Shown piece after piece: positions 50,953 through 60,229 of a DNA stretch of 64,000 bases. The notes beneath the pieces were generated by a model. The model was not told the DNA's origin. It was given only the letters and a program-made list of their open reading frames with translations, and searched no databases. The translations under genes and the position numbers were made by a program. The stretch spans positions 496,001-560,000 of the forward strand of contig OY970386.1 of NCBI GenBank assembly GCA_963719465.1, given 5' to 3'. Each line of letters starts with the position of its first letter. The stretch's first letter is position 1. The DNA comes from JALHUB01 sp963719465 (GTDB lineage Bacteria > Chloroflexota > Dehalococcoidia > DSTF01 > JALHUB01).

Positions 50953-51972
50953 TCAGGCCCTGTCCCTCAACTGCACGAGAAAAGTGCTCGACTCGTGCGG
51001 CACGACCGTGCTGTCACGTTTCATGACTTTATGCAGCGCGTTCTCGATATCGACCGGTTGGAGCTCGTCGACACTCTCCAGCGAAATCGACGCGATGCCG
51101 TTGACGTAGTTCAGAAGCGAGAGGTTTCGCACCGCCGCGATGCTTGCCAGCGCCGCATGAAGCTGCATCAGCTCAACCGAGTTCTTGCGATCTTCCACAG
51201 TGACGCGATAGGCATACGGCGCCGGCGTATCATCCGGCACCAGCGTCACGCGCTTTAGTGCCGTTCGGGGCGACCCCGGCGTCATTGCCCGGCGCTCTTC
51301 CGTCTCCTCCGGCTGCTGCGCCCTCTCCTTCAGGCTCGGCTTGCGGCGCGTCGCCTGCCACTCGCCGGCGCCACCGCCTTCAACGGCCCGAGAACCGGCA
51401 GCCGCCGCCGCGTCATCTTCAACGCTCGCCAAAGGAAACTGCAGCGGGACGCGCGACTCAACCGCCGGCGACGCTTCCGGATGCTGCGGCGCCTCAATAA
51501 ACGCCCCTAGAGCCTCCTCCAGCCCACCGATGCTCCGCAGCAAAGGCGCCAGCTGCTGAAGCATCGCCCGCAACAAGCGGATCGACTCCGCCGCCTCGTT
51601 GATGCTTCGCTCCACCGACCGCAGCGCCTCGGTCCAGGCAACCAGGTCGGGCGCAACAGCGTCCCCAGAGCTCGTTGCTTCGACATCCGCGGACTCAGGC
51701 GGCTCAAGCGCAGCGGCCTCATCGAAAGCTGCCACCTCTGCCTTCGACAACGCGGACAGGTCGGGCGGGCCGCCCTCCTCGGGAGCTGCGTCGTCAATGT
51801 CCGTCGGCGCTGCCGCATCGGACCCAACGGGGTCTTCGGAGACTTCGATATCGGCCTCTGCGGGCGGCGAAGCCTCGTTCGCCGTCACCGCTTCTTCCGC
51901 CTCTTCCTGAAGAGGCGCTGGCTCCTCCACATCGGAGCCGTCGCCCAAGAGAGCATCTGTCGTCAAGTTCAC
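50953..51972 (-). CDS. Acidic hypothetical protein with conserved C-terminal alpha/beta domain
   Basis: A 339-residue protein I cannot name. Residues ~1-110 are rich in Glu, Asp, Ala and Pro and are probably disordered. Residues ~115-160 look helical (SINEAAESIRLLRAMLQQLAPLL). Residues ~255-339 form a compact domain (YRVTVEDRKNSVELMQLHAAL, GIASISLESVDELQPVDIENAL) that resembles the small ferredoxin-like domain in Chloroflexota GGDEF/TadA-associated proteins. It is co-transcribed with the GGDEF protein, so a signalling role is possible. Confidence 0.6.
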   Translation of the reverse strand: MNLTTDALLGDGSDVEEPAPLQEEAEEAVTANEASPPAEADIEVSEDPVGSDAAAPTDIDDAAPEEGGPPDLSALSKAEVAAFDEAAALEPPESADVEATSSGDAVAPDLVAWTEALRSVERSINEAAESIRLLRAMLQQLAPLLRSIGGLEEALGAFIEAPQHPEASPAVESRVPLQFPLASVEDDAAAAAGSRAVEGGGAGEWQATRRKPSLKERAQQPEETEERRAMTPGSPRTALKRVTLVPDDTPAPYAYRVTVEDRKNSVELMQLHAALASIAAVRNLSLLNYVNGIASISLESVDELQPVDIENALHKVMKRDSTVVPHESSTFLVQLRDRA

Positions 51973-52150
51973 TCCAGCAGGTCATCGCCCGCAGCCGTCC
52001 GCTCGGGCGCAAAAGCGTCTTCCCTTTATTGATCGGCATGTCAGGCGGCGCTCCACATCCGCCGAAACGCCACAGGTAGACGATCAGCGACGCCTTCCGG
52101 TAACATCGCCTTGATCCCAGACTCAGTTGGATTGGAAAGGACGAGCCGAA

Positions 52151-53189
52151 ATGAAGGCAATTGTGTTCGATCAGCACGGGGACATCAACGTCCTCAAGTA
52201 CATCGACGTGCCGGAGCCGCAGAATCTCGCCCAACGAGGTGCTCATCAAGATAAAGGCCTCCGGTTGCAACTACAACGACATCTGGGCGCGACGCGGCCT
52301 GTCCGGCATGTCGTTCCCCATGCCGCACATCTCCGGCAGCGACGCTTCCGGCGAAATCGTCGAGATCGGCAGCGAGGTCAAGAACGTCAAGGTCGGCGAC
52401 GAGGTGGTGGTCTTCAGCAGCTTCAGTTGCGGCACCTGCGACGCCTGCGCCCGCGGGGAGGTCTTCTTCTGCCGTCAGTTCAAGATCTGGGGCTTCCAGA
52501 CCGGCCCCCTCGACGGCGGCCACGCCGAGTACGCGAAAGTCCCCGCCTTCAACGTCGTCCCCAAGCCGAAGAACCTGACCTGGGAGCAGGCCGCCTCCAT
52601 GCCGCTCGTCCTCTTCACCGCCTGGCGCATGCTCGTCAGCCGCGCCCGGATCAAGCCCGGCGACTTCGTCCTCGTCTGGGGCGGCGCCGGCGGCCTCGGG
52701 ACGATGGCCGTCCAGATCTGCAAGCTCCACAACGCAAAGGCCATCGCCGTGGCGAACAGCGACGACAAGCTGCAGATCGCCAGCGAGCTGGGCGCCGCCT
52801 ACGTCATCAATCGCAGCAAGCAGGACGTGAGCGAAGAGGTCCGCAAGATAACCGAGCGCCGCGGCGTCAACGTCGTCTTCGAGCACACCGGCGAGGCGAC
52901 CTGGGAGACCAGCGTCCGCTCGCTCAAATGGGGCGGCACGCTCGTCGTCTGCGGCGCCACCACCGGCTACGACGCCAAGACCGATATCCGCCTGCTCTGG
53001 AACAAGCAGCTCAACTTCCTCGGCTCCCACATGGCCAACAAGGCGGAGTTCCTCGACGCCTGGCGCTTCGTCGAGAGCGGCGATATCAAGCCGGCCGTCT
53101 TCATCGCGCTGCCGCTGCAGGAGTGCGGCCTGGCCCAGAAGGCCATCGAAGAGGGGCGCTCTATCGGGAAGGTGGTGCTGACGCGCTGA
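52151..53189 (+). CDS. Zinc-dependent alcohol dehydrogenase, MDR family (frameshifted)
   Basis: The frame opens MKAIVFDQHGDINVLKYIDVPEPQ. A +1 change near 52223 (extra A) moves it, and ISPNEVLIKIKASGCNYNDIW continues to TGA 53189. Repaired length is ~345 residues. Structural-zinc cysteines lie in FSCGTCDACARGEVFFC, and the cofactor site is VLVWGGAGGLGTMAVQICKL. The catalytic-zinc region is SGCNYNDIWARRG, with Asn where many ADHs have His. It belongs to the crotonyl-CoA-reductase/quinone-reductase-like part of the MDR family. The end overlaps the convergent ClC gene by 29 bp. Confidence 0.8.
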
Positions 53190-55005
53190 CCCTGGCTTCG
53201 AGGCCGTTCGTGAGGTCGCGGGTGCTAATGATTCCCACCATTCGGTCCGGCGCCTCGCGTTCGACGACGGGAAGCCGGGAGATCCCCGCCTTAGCCATCC
53301 GTTGAAGAGCAGTGTAGAGGCTGTCGGCCGGATAAGCGACGACAAGTTCGCGGCTCATAGCTTCCTCGACGGTCCGGAGGCCCTCGTGGCGGGCTCTCAA
53401 GGCATCGCTGGACGTGAAGATTCCAACCAGCCGGCCGTCCTGAATTACTGGCAGCGCCCGCCTTTCCTGCTTGAAGATGCGCTCCTCCGCCTGCTCGACG
53501 GTCTCCTCTGGTGCCGCCGTAACCACCTTCGTACGCATCGCCTCCGCAACATTGATTGTTTGAATGAGGGGGATGGTGTACTCACCCCTGTGAGCAGGCG
53601 AGTCAGCACGCGTCTTCGCCTGGCTTTCATAGATGCGAATGTTGCCTGATACAAGATAAGCAATCATTGTTGCCAGCATCGCCGGAACAACCATTGACAG
53701 TTCGTTCGTCATCTCAGCGACCATCAGGATAACGGCGATGGGTGCCTTGGCGACTCCGCCGAAGAGCGCCATCATGCCGACGACCACGAACGGCTCCGAA
53801 TTAGCCGGCATCCAGCCCACGTGGCCGTGCAGCATGCTCCACATGGCGCCCCCCAACATGCCACCTATGAACAACCCGGGCGCGAAAACCCCGCCGCTTC
53901 CGCCTGAGCCGATGCTCAGCGACGTGGCCACCATCTTCAAGGCTACCAGCGCAAGCATAGTCCCAACGGCTAGCTGGGCGGTGTTGCCGTCGATTGCGAG
54001 CTGCAACCAGCCGTAGCCCATCGACAGCACCTGCGGAAACGCCAGCGCGATCAGACCGACCCCCAACCCGCCGATGGCTGGCTTGAAGTGCGGCGGAATG
54101 CGGATTCTGCGAAAAAGATCCCGTATGCCATAGAAAGTCTTCGCATAGGCGATGCCGCCGAGGCCGGCGAGCAGCCCGAGCACTGCGTACCAGACCAGCG
54201 ACGACGGCTGATCGAACTGGAAGCCGAGGCCGTTGCCGAACACGGGTGTCCAACCGGACCAGGCCCCGAAAATGCTGTAGCCGACAACCGATGCGATGAA
54301 GCCGGGAACAATCGCCTCCACCTCAAAGTCGCGAATGTAGAGCACTTCCGCTGCCAGAATCGCCCCGCCAAGGGGGGCCTTGAAGATTGCGCCGATTCCA
54401 GCGCCGATGCCGGCAGCAACCGCGATGCGCCTGTCCTGAGGCGATAGTTGAAACACGTCACCCAGCCAGGAGCCGAACCCAGCCGCGATCTGGGCGGTCG
54501 GGCCCTCCCTTCCGGCGCTGCCGCCGGAGCCAATCGTGATTGCGGAAGCGATGAGCTTGATCGGCGGAATGCGCGCCCGAATTCTCCCGCCGCGCTCGTG
54601 GAACGCTTCGATAGCGGCGTCTGTGCCGTGACCTTCAGCCTCCGGCGCCAGCGTGAAGACGACAAGGCCCGCCAGCAATCCGCCCAGCGTCGTCACCACC
54701 GGTATGAGCCAGCGCCTCCCCGCCGCGGAGACGATCGGCTGTCCTTCGCCGAGCGGGAGCGGCGGCGTCAGGTCGGCGATTCCGCCCAGGAAGAGCTTGG
54801 TCGACCACTGAATCGCCGAGAAGAAGGCGATTGCACCCAAACCAGCGACGACACCGATAAGGACCCCGAGTATGACCCACTTGCGGAAGTACCCTCCGAG
54901 GACCCAAGCGCGCCAGTCTGGATAACCGGCGAAGAAGAGAGATCGAATGCGCGGGGCTTTTTTGTCTTCTGTAGCTGCCGCCGTTCCCTGAGCTAGCCCG
55001 TCCAC
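53161..55005 (-). CDS. ClC-type chloride channel/transporter with two CBS domains
   Basis: A 614-residue membrane protein. ClC motifs: GSGGSAGREGPTAQIAAGFGS (with the gating Glu of GREGP), GSGGSGGVFAPGLFIGGMLGG, and a third region near PFVVVGMMALFGGVAKAPI. About residues 485-605 form a CBS pair (MRTKVVTAAPEETVEQAEE and MSRELVVAYPADSLY), which usually senses adenine nucleotides. The start is GTG 55005, 10 nt after the aldo/keto reductase stop. Channel versus H+/Cl- exchanger cannot be settled here. Confidence 0.9.
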   Translation of the reverse strand: MDGLAQGTAAATEDKKAPRIRSLFFAGYPDWRAWVLGGYFRKWVILGVLIGVVAGLGAIAFFSAIQWSTKLFLGGIADLTPPLPLGEGQPIVSAAGRRWLIPVVTTLGGLLAGLVVFTLAPEAEGHGTDAAIEAFHERGGRIRARIPPIKLIASAITIGSGGSAGREGPTAQIAAGFGSWLGDVFQLSPQDRRIAVAAGIGAGIGAIFKAPLGGAILAAEVLYIRDFEVEAIVPGFIASVVGYSIFGAWSGWTPVFGNGLGFQFDQPSSLVWYAVLGLLAGLGGIAYAKTFYGIRDLFRRIRIPPHFKPAIGGLGVGLIALAFPQVLSMGYGWLQLAIDGNTAQLAVGTMLALVALKMVATSLSIGSGGSGGVFAPGLFIGGMLGGAMWSMLHGHVGWMPANSEPFVVVGMMALFGGVAKAPIAVILMVAEMTNELSMVVPAMLATMIAYLVSGNIRIYESQAKTRADSPAHRGEYTIPLIQTINVAEAMRTKVVTAAPEETVEQAEERIFKQERRALPVIQDGRLVGIFTSSDALRARHEGLRTVEEAMSRELVVAYPADSLYTALQRMAKAGISRLPVVEREAPDRMVGIISTRDLTNGLEARVSASAPPSR

Positions 55006-55015
55006 TGACGCCTAG

Positions 55016-55975
55016 TCACATTCCGGCGCTGATCTCGTCTAGCGAAGCGACCTCTTCGGGAAAGAGGTGAAGCTCCGCCGCCGGCAGCACCGCCGCCAGT
55101 TGCTCCTCACTGTTCGCGCCGATGATGGGCGATACTATCGTTGGCTTTGCCAGCAGCCACGCGACCGCGACAGCCGCCTGCGTCGTCTCCCTCGCCCGCG
55201 CAATCACGTCCAGCGCCTCGAGCACGCGCCAGCCGGCCTCCGTCTCGTAGCGTTTCACGCCGCCGGCGCGGGCGCTTCGCGGCTCAGGGCGGTCGCGGCG
55301 GTACTTGCCGGTCAGGAAGCCGCCGGCCAGCGGGCTGTAAGGGATCACGGCGATTTTCTCGCGCAGGCAGATGCCCGCCAGCGCCTCTTCGTACTCCTGG
55401 CGATGCACCAGGCTGTAGTTCGGCTGCAGCGAGTCGTAGCGCGCCAGCGACTTCGCTTTCGCCACGCTCAGCGCCTCTTCCACCTGCGGCGCCGTGTAGT
55501 TCGACGCGCCGATGTAACGCACCTTCCCCGCCTGGATCAGCTCGTCGTAGGCGCGCAGCGTCTCCTCGATCGGCACGTTCTCGTCCGCCGCGTGCGACTG
55601 GTAGAGGTCGATTGTCTCGATCTGGAGCCGGCTCAGGCTCTTCTCGACCGCCTGCACGATGTGCGCGCGTCCCAGCCCCTTGCCGTCCGGCCCGTCCCAG
55701 ACCGGCATCCGCACCTTCGTCGCAACGACCAGCCTGTCGCGATACCCGCGCTTCTTCAGCCAGCGGCCGATGATGCTTTCCGCCACGCCGCCCGGATTGC
55801 CCGGCGCCCAGCGGCTGTAGACATCCGCCGTGTCGATGAAGTTGCCGCCGGCCGCGACGTACACGTCCATGACCTCGGCCGCGGCGTCTTCGTCGCAGGT
55901 CCAGCCGAACTGCATCGTCCCCAGGCAGAGGGACGACACCTCCAACTCCGTTACGCCGAACTTCCGACTCTGCAT
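55016..55975 (-). CDS. Aldo/keto reductase
   Basis: A 319-residue NADPH-dependent reductase. The tetrad is visible: Asp and Tyr in FIDTADVYSRWAPG, Lys in LVVATKVRMP, and His in DLYQSHAAD. Other family segments are IGASNYTAPQVEEAL, LQPNYSLVHR and VIPYSPLAGGFLTGKYRRD. It belongs to the AKR group close to E. coli YajO/Tas. The substrate is unknown. It probably shares a transcript with the ClC gene. Confidence 0.9.
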   Translation of the reverse strand: MQSRKFGVTELEVSSLCLGTMQFGWTCDEDAAAEVMDVYVAAGGNFIDTADVYSRWAPGNPGGVAESIIGRWLKKRGYRDRLVVATKVRMPVWDGPDGKGLGRAHIVQAVEKSLSRLQIETIDLYQSHAADENVPIEETLRAYDELIQAGKVRYIGASNYTAPQVEEALSVAKAKSLARYDSLQPNYSLVHRQEYEEALAGICLREKIAVIPYSPLAGGFLTGKYRRDRPEPRSARAGGVKRYETEAGWRVLEALDVIARARETTQAAVAVAWLLAKPTIVSPIIGANSEEQLAAVLPAAELHLFPEEVASLDEISAGM

Positions 55976-56051
55976 AGCCTCATTCTACCAGAAGGAGAAG
56001 AACCGAGTAGGAAAAAATTCGAGCAATAACGTTCGGCATCCTGCCAAACGT

Positions 56052-58682
56052 CTATTCGCCACCGAAGTCGTCCGCTTCCACGTCCGCCGCGACCGCTTGA
56101 GCAGCCTTGCCCGTCAGCACGCCGAGCGTCTTGGCGCCCACCTTCACGTAGACGTCCTTCGGCTCCCGCGTCGCCCCGTCGACCATCAGCAGCGAATCGA
56201 CCGTGATCCCGAACTGGCGCTCATTCTCCTCCAGGTACGGACGGATCAGCAGCCAGTCGTCATCCGTCAGCGGGCCCAACTCCCCGCCGTTGAGCTGCGA
56301 CTCGTCGACCTCGCGCTTCGGGTCGCGCACGTAGATCGCGCCGCCGGACGCCAGCGAGAAGAGGTTGCCGCCCGGATAAGGCACCGCCTGCGGCACCAGC
56401 TTGTTGTGTTCGTCGAACTCCATGCCGTTAATGACGGCGAACCCGCCGCCGTCCAGCGGGTCGCCGGCCATGAACGACTCCGCCAGGAAATCCAGGCAGG
56501 TGCCGTTTATTACCACCCGCGGCCTTCCGACGGCGTTGATCAGTGGCCGTCCCGCCGCGTTGCCGAGCACGTACACATCGCCGCCCTTGGCGCCGTACAG
56601 GAACGTCTGCCCCACGTCGCCGTGGACCACCAGCTTGCCGCGGTTCATGATCTGCCCCAGCTGGTCCTGCCCGTTCCCGTGCACGTGGATCGACAGCCCA
56701 TCGATGCCGGAGGCCAGGTAGTCTCCCGAGCTGCCGTAGACATCGATGCGCACGTCCTGCGTCTCGGCGCCCAGCCCGCAGCCGGCGAACCGCTGCCCGC
56801 GAAAGCCGTGGCAGATGAAGCGCCGCCAGCCCATCTCATAGGCGCGGCGCACCAGGACCGCATCGCAGTCGTCGCCTTCCGGCGGGAAGCCTTCGACATT
56901 GACGATGAGCGTCTCCTCGCCCGGCTGCGGCGCTGCCAGCAACTCCCGCGTCTGCCAGTCGATCTTGCGATAGCTGCCCGTGCCCTGCGCCCCGAACGGC
57001 GGTGCGGCGTCGAACAGCGCCGTGAGCGCCTCGTCGACGACGCGCAGCACGGAGCTCCGCCGCTTGTCGCCCGTGTCATAGCGACGGTCCCTCAGCAGCG
57101 TCAGCGCGTCGATAGCAGTGGCAATGCCCGGTCCTTCCGCCTCTTCGATGAGCGCCTCACAGAAGGAGCGCAGCCCATCCGCCGGCCACGCCGGCAGCGC
57201 CTTCGCGGCGTACTCATAGAGCGCAACCGCCTCACTTCGGCCGAGGCGATCGCGTATCGCCTCCCGCACCGACGTCGACGCCCTCTCCGGCGCCGGCACG
57301 TCGCAGCGCACCGACGCGCTGCCAGCGGTCACGATCCGTCCGAACTTGTCGGTGCAGGTAAGCTTCTTGTGCCCATTCCCTTCGACGTTGAAGAGGAAAG
57401 CGCCGCCGTCCGTGTGACTGCCGCCGCGCGCGTTCCAGTAGCGGTCCGCGACCGGGCAGAAGCGCGGGTCTTCCTCCGCCAGGCTGTGCAGCGTGGCGTC
57501 GATTGCCTGCTTCTCCGAGCAAATGAGACCGATCTGCACTTCGCCGTCCGCCAGCGCGAAGACCTGCGGCCGCAGCATCGCCGTGTCCGTGATGCCGAGG
57601 AGCTGGTAGCGCCCCTCATCCGGCAGGCTGCGCGCGATAATGAAGAACCAGGGGCCGTCCGGCGATCCGTGGATGTGCGCCGCCTGCAGCCGACGGTAGA
57701 GAAGCTGCTTCTCCTCCGGCAGCTGGTCGAAGTCCCGCTCCGTCGTCGGCGCCAGCGCTTCGATGACGTACTCCAGCGGGTACTTGTACACCCGCGACCA
57801 CAGGTCGAACAGCAGCGCCGAGACCTCCGTGTCCGTCAGGAACTGCGGCCGGATGTTGCGCTGCAGCAGGTACTCCGCGACCGAGTGGTAGTTCGCGAAG
57901 TCGCCGTTGTGCACCAGCGCCTCGTTCAGCCCGACGAACGGGTGCGCGCCGCCCGGGTGCCAGACGCGGCCCTTCGTCGGGTAGCGCTGATGGGCGATCC
58001 AGACGTGCGCCCGGAAGTCTTCCAGCCGGTAGTACTGGACGATCTGCTCGGCGTACCCGACGATCTTGAACACCACCAGGTTCCGCCCGTGCGACAGGAC
58101 GAACGCTCGCTGCTCGCCGAGCGACGCGTAGAACTTCTCGTTCAGCCGTACGGAGTTGCGATAGACGAACTCGTCCTCAACGTCCCGCGGCAGCAGATCC
58201 GACAGGCCGCGGCTCTCCGCGAACTCCGTCAGCACGTTCGGCTTCACGCGTAGCAGGTAGCGCTGCACGTCCGGCGGCTTTATCTCCATTCCCGGCACGT
58301 CGCGGTAGTCGTCGACCGTCTGCATTCGCGCCGAGAGAGCAACGTCGAAATACGGCGCGATGCACGTCTCCTCGACCTCGCGAAGCGCCTGCGGGTCGAG
58401 CAGCGCGATCTGGAGCAGGTAGTGCGAGTCGAGCACCTCTTGCGGGACGCCCACGTCTTCCGCGACCAACCCCGCCGCCGCGATGCCGCCGCCCTTGCCG
58501 TTGCCGCGGTTGTGCATCTGCACCGACGGCTCGTAGATGTGCCGCCCGCGCACGGGGATCGAGCAGGCGAAGCCGGTTACGCCGCAGCCGCCCTCGTCGG
58601 CGGCGCGACGCTCCACGGTGCGAGGCTTCCCTTCGAGGAGCTCCGCCCGTGAGGCGATTAGCCTGTCGGCGGCGTCAGTCAT
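56052..58682 (-). CDS. Glutamate synthase-type subunit: glutamine amidotransferase plus GXGXG domain
   Basis: An 876-residue protein holding the first and last parts of the GltB chain. Residues 1-32 look like a cleavable propeptide before Cys33 (CGVTGFACSIPVRG), the amidotransferase nucleophile that releases ammonia from glutamine. The Ntn domain runs to about 410 (FRAHVWIAHQRYPTKGRV, PFVGLNEALVHNGDFANY, DTEVSALLFDLW). The GXGXG beta-helix lies at about 620-800 (YGSSGDYLASGIDG, GDVGQTFLYGAKGGDVYVLG). The FMN domain is encoded separately upstream. It overlaps that gene by 8 nt. Confidence 0.85.
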   Translation of the reverse strand: MTDAADRLIASRAELLEGKPRTVERRAADEGGCGVTGFACSIPVRGRHIYEPSVQMHNRGNGKGGGIAAAGLVAEDVGVPQEVLDSHYLLQIALLDPQALREVEETCIAPYFDVALSARMQTVDDYRDVPGMEIKPPDVQRYLLRVKPNVLTEFAESRGLSDLLPRDVEDEFVYRNSVRLNEKFYASLGEQRAFVLSHGRNLVVFKIVGYAEQIVQYYRLEDFRAHVWIAHQRYPTKGRVWHPGGAHPFVGLNEALVHNGDFANYHSVAEYLLQRNIRPQFLTDTEVSALLFDLWSRVYKYPLEYVIEALAPTTERDFDQLPEEKQLLYRRLQAAHIHGSPDGPWFFIIARSLPDEGRYQLLGITDTAMLRPQVFALADGEVQIGLICSEKQAIDATLHSLAEEDPRFCPVADRYWNARGGSHTDGGAFLFNVEGNGHKKLTCTDKFGRIVTAGSASVRCDVPAPERASTSVREAIRDRLGRSEAVALYEYAAKALPAWPADGLRSFCEALIEEAEGPGIATAIDALTLLRDRRYDTGDKRRSSVLRVVDEALTALFDAAPPFGAQGTGSYRKIDWQTRELLAAPQPGEETLIVNVEGFPPEGDDCDAVLVRRAYEMGWRRFICHGFRGQRFAGCGLGAETQDVRIDVYGSSGDYLASGIDGLSIHVHGNGQDQLGQIMNRGKLVVHGDVGQTFLYGAKGGDVYVLGNAAGRPLINAVGRPRVVINGTCLDFLAESFMAGDPLDGGGFAVINGMEFDEHNKLVPQAVPYPGGNLFSLASGGAIYVRDPKREVDESQLNGGELGPLTDDDWLLIRPYLEENERQFGITVDSLLMVDGATREPKDVYVKVGAKTLGVLTGKAAQAVAADVEADDFGGE

Positions 58683-60229
58683 TGTTGTCGTCCTCTCCCC
58701 AGCGGACGCGCCGCAGGCAGTCGTGGCGGCCGCGCAGTTCGGAGACGCTTCTCATGCCGAACCGCGCCAGCACGTCGACCATCCGCTCGCGCCAGGCGGA
58801 GAACAGGTTGATGAGCCGCTGCGTCGCCCAGTCTATCTGCACCTGCTGCATCAGGTCGTGGTCGGTAGTAGCGATGCCCCGCGCGCAGCCGCGGCCGCTC
58901 TCGCAGTTGCCGCAGCGAATGCAACCCAGCGCCACAAGCTCCGATGTGGCGATCACCGCGCCGTCCGCGCCGAGGGCGATCGCCTTCAGCACGTCGTCCG
59001 CCGTCCGGATGCCGCCGCTGGCTATGAGAACGACCTCATCGCGCACGCCCTCTTCGACCAGGAAGCGGTGCACTTTCGGGATCGCGTACTCGATCGGCAT
59101 GGCGATGTTCTTCTTGGCGATGTCTGGCGCTGCGCCGGTGCCGCCGTAGCTGCCGTCGATGTGGATGATGTTGGCGCCGGCGTGGTAGCTGCCCACCGCC
59201 ACCATGTCCACGTCCGTCGGCGTCGAGACCTTCACCGCCATCAGGGCGTAGGGGTTGATCTCCTTGATCCAGTCCAGGTGCTTCTTGTGATCTTCCACCG
59301 AGTAGACGCTATGGAACGGGAACGGCGAGAAGAGCGCGTTACCGGCAACTGCTTGCCGCATCCGCGCCACGTCCGGCGTGTTCTTGTCGCCGAGGAGGTG
59401 GCCACCGAGGCCGGGCTTGGCGCCCTGCGCGTACTTGAACTCGACGATGCGCACCCGCTGGATCGTCTCCTCGCGCACGCCGAACAGCCCCGTCGCCACC
59501 TGCGTGATGACGTGGTGGTCGTACGGCTGCAGTCGCTCCGGATAGCCCCCCTCGCCCGTGCAGGCGAAGGTATTCCAGGCCGTCGCGGCGCGCGCCCGCG
59601 CAACCATCACGTGAATGCTCACCGCGCCGAAGGACATCCCGCCGCCGTACCAGGGCACGTCGATGCTGATCTTCGGCCGGCCGTCGTTGCGACGGTTCAA
59701 CTCCAGCCGCGTGTCGACCTCGTCGGGCGAGACCACAGTCCCTTGCGGAAAACGGAAGCGCAGCGCGTCGAAGCCGCCGCCGGACGCGCCGTGCCGGAAC
59801 TCCAGGTCGCCGACCGAGTCGACGTGGCCGGTCTCCGCCTGCCGCCACGTCGAGAGGAGCAGGTCGGAACGTCCAGCGCGGGTCGCCGATGGCGTCGGCG
59901 CTCGGGTTCGGCCCAACGGAAAGCGCTTTGTTCGGACAATGCTCAACGCAGTAATGGTCCGTCTCGGCGCACTTCGGCCCGATGCACAGGTAGTCGCGCG
60001 GGCGCAGCGGCCGGTTGTAGCCCTCCGGCTTGACGTGGACGCCATAAGGGCATATCTCGACGCAGACGGCGCAGCCCTTGCAGTCGGCGCTGCGTCGCAC
60101 CCGGTAGCGGCCAATCGGGTTCCGATAGCGGTCGGCAATCGGCCGAACGACGCGCTCAACGTCGATCAGCGCCGGGCCGTTCGGCCGATCGACTCCTGGC
60201 GCCAGGATAGGCTCAGTAGCCAATATCAC
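58675..60229 (-). CDS. Glutamate synthase FMN/Fe-S subunit (frameshifted)
   Basis: From GTG 60229 (AAGGAGG upstream) the N-terminus holds two 4Fe-4S motifs (CKGCAVCVEICPYGV and the later CVEHCPNKAL). At 59868-59869 an extra T shifts the frame by +1, after GDPRWT. The second part continues SDLLLSTWRQAETGHV, then YGGGMSFGAVSIHVM (FMN site), CTGEGGYPE and LGCIRCGNCESGRGCARGI, the 3Fe-4S loop, to 58675. Repaired length is ~517 residues. It converts 2-oxoglutarate plus ammonia to glutamate, probably with ferredoxin as electron donor, as in archaeal-type split enzymes. Confidence 0.8.

Noticed and set aside
55830..58253. Very long open frame (807 codons) on the plus strand opposite the aldo/keto reductase and glutamate synthase genes
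   Set aside because: It lies antisense to clearly conserved genes, has an Arg/Ala-rich low-information composition and shows no family motif. It is a GC-rich shadow.
59860..59875. Programmed frameshifting in the glutamate synthase subunit gene
   Set aside because: No slippery heptamer or downstream structure was seen, and similar single-base breaks occur in unrelated genes. A consensus error is simpler.
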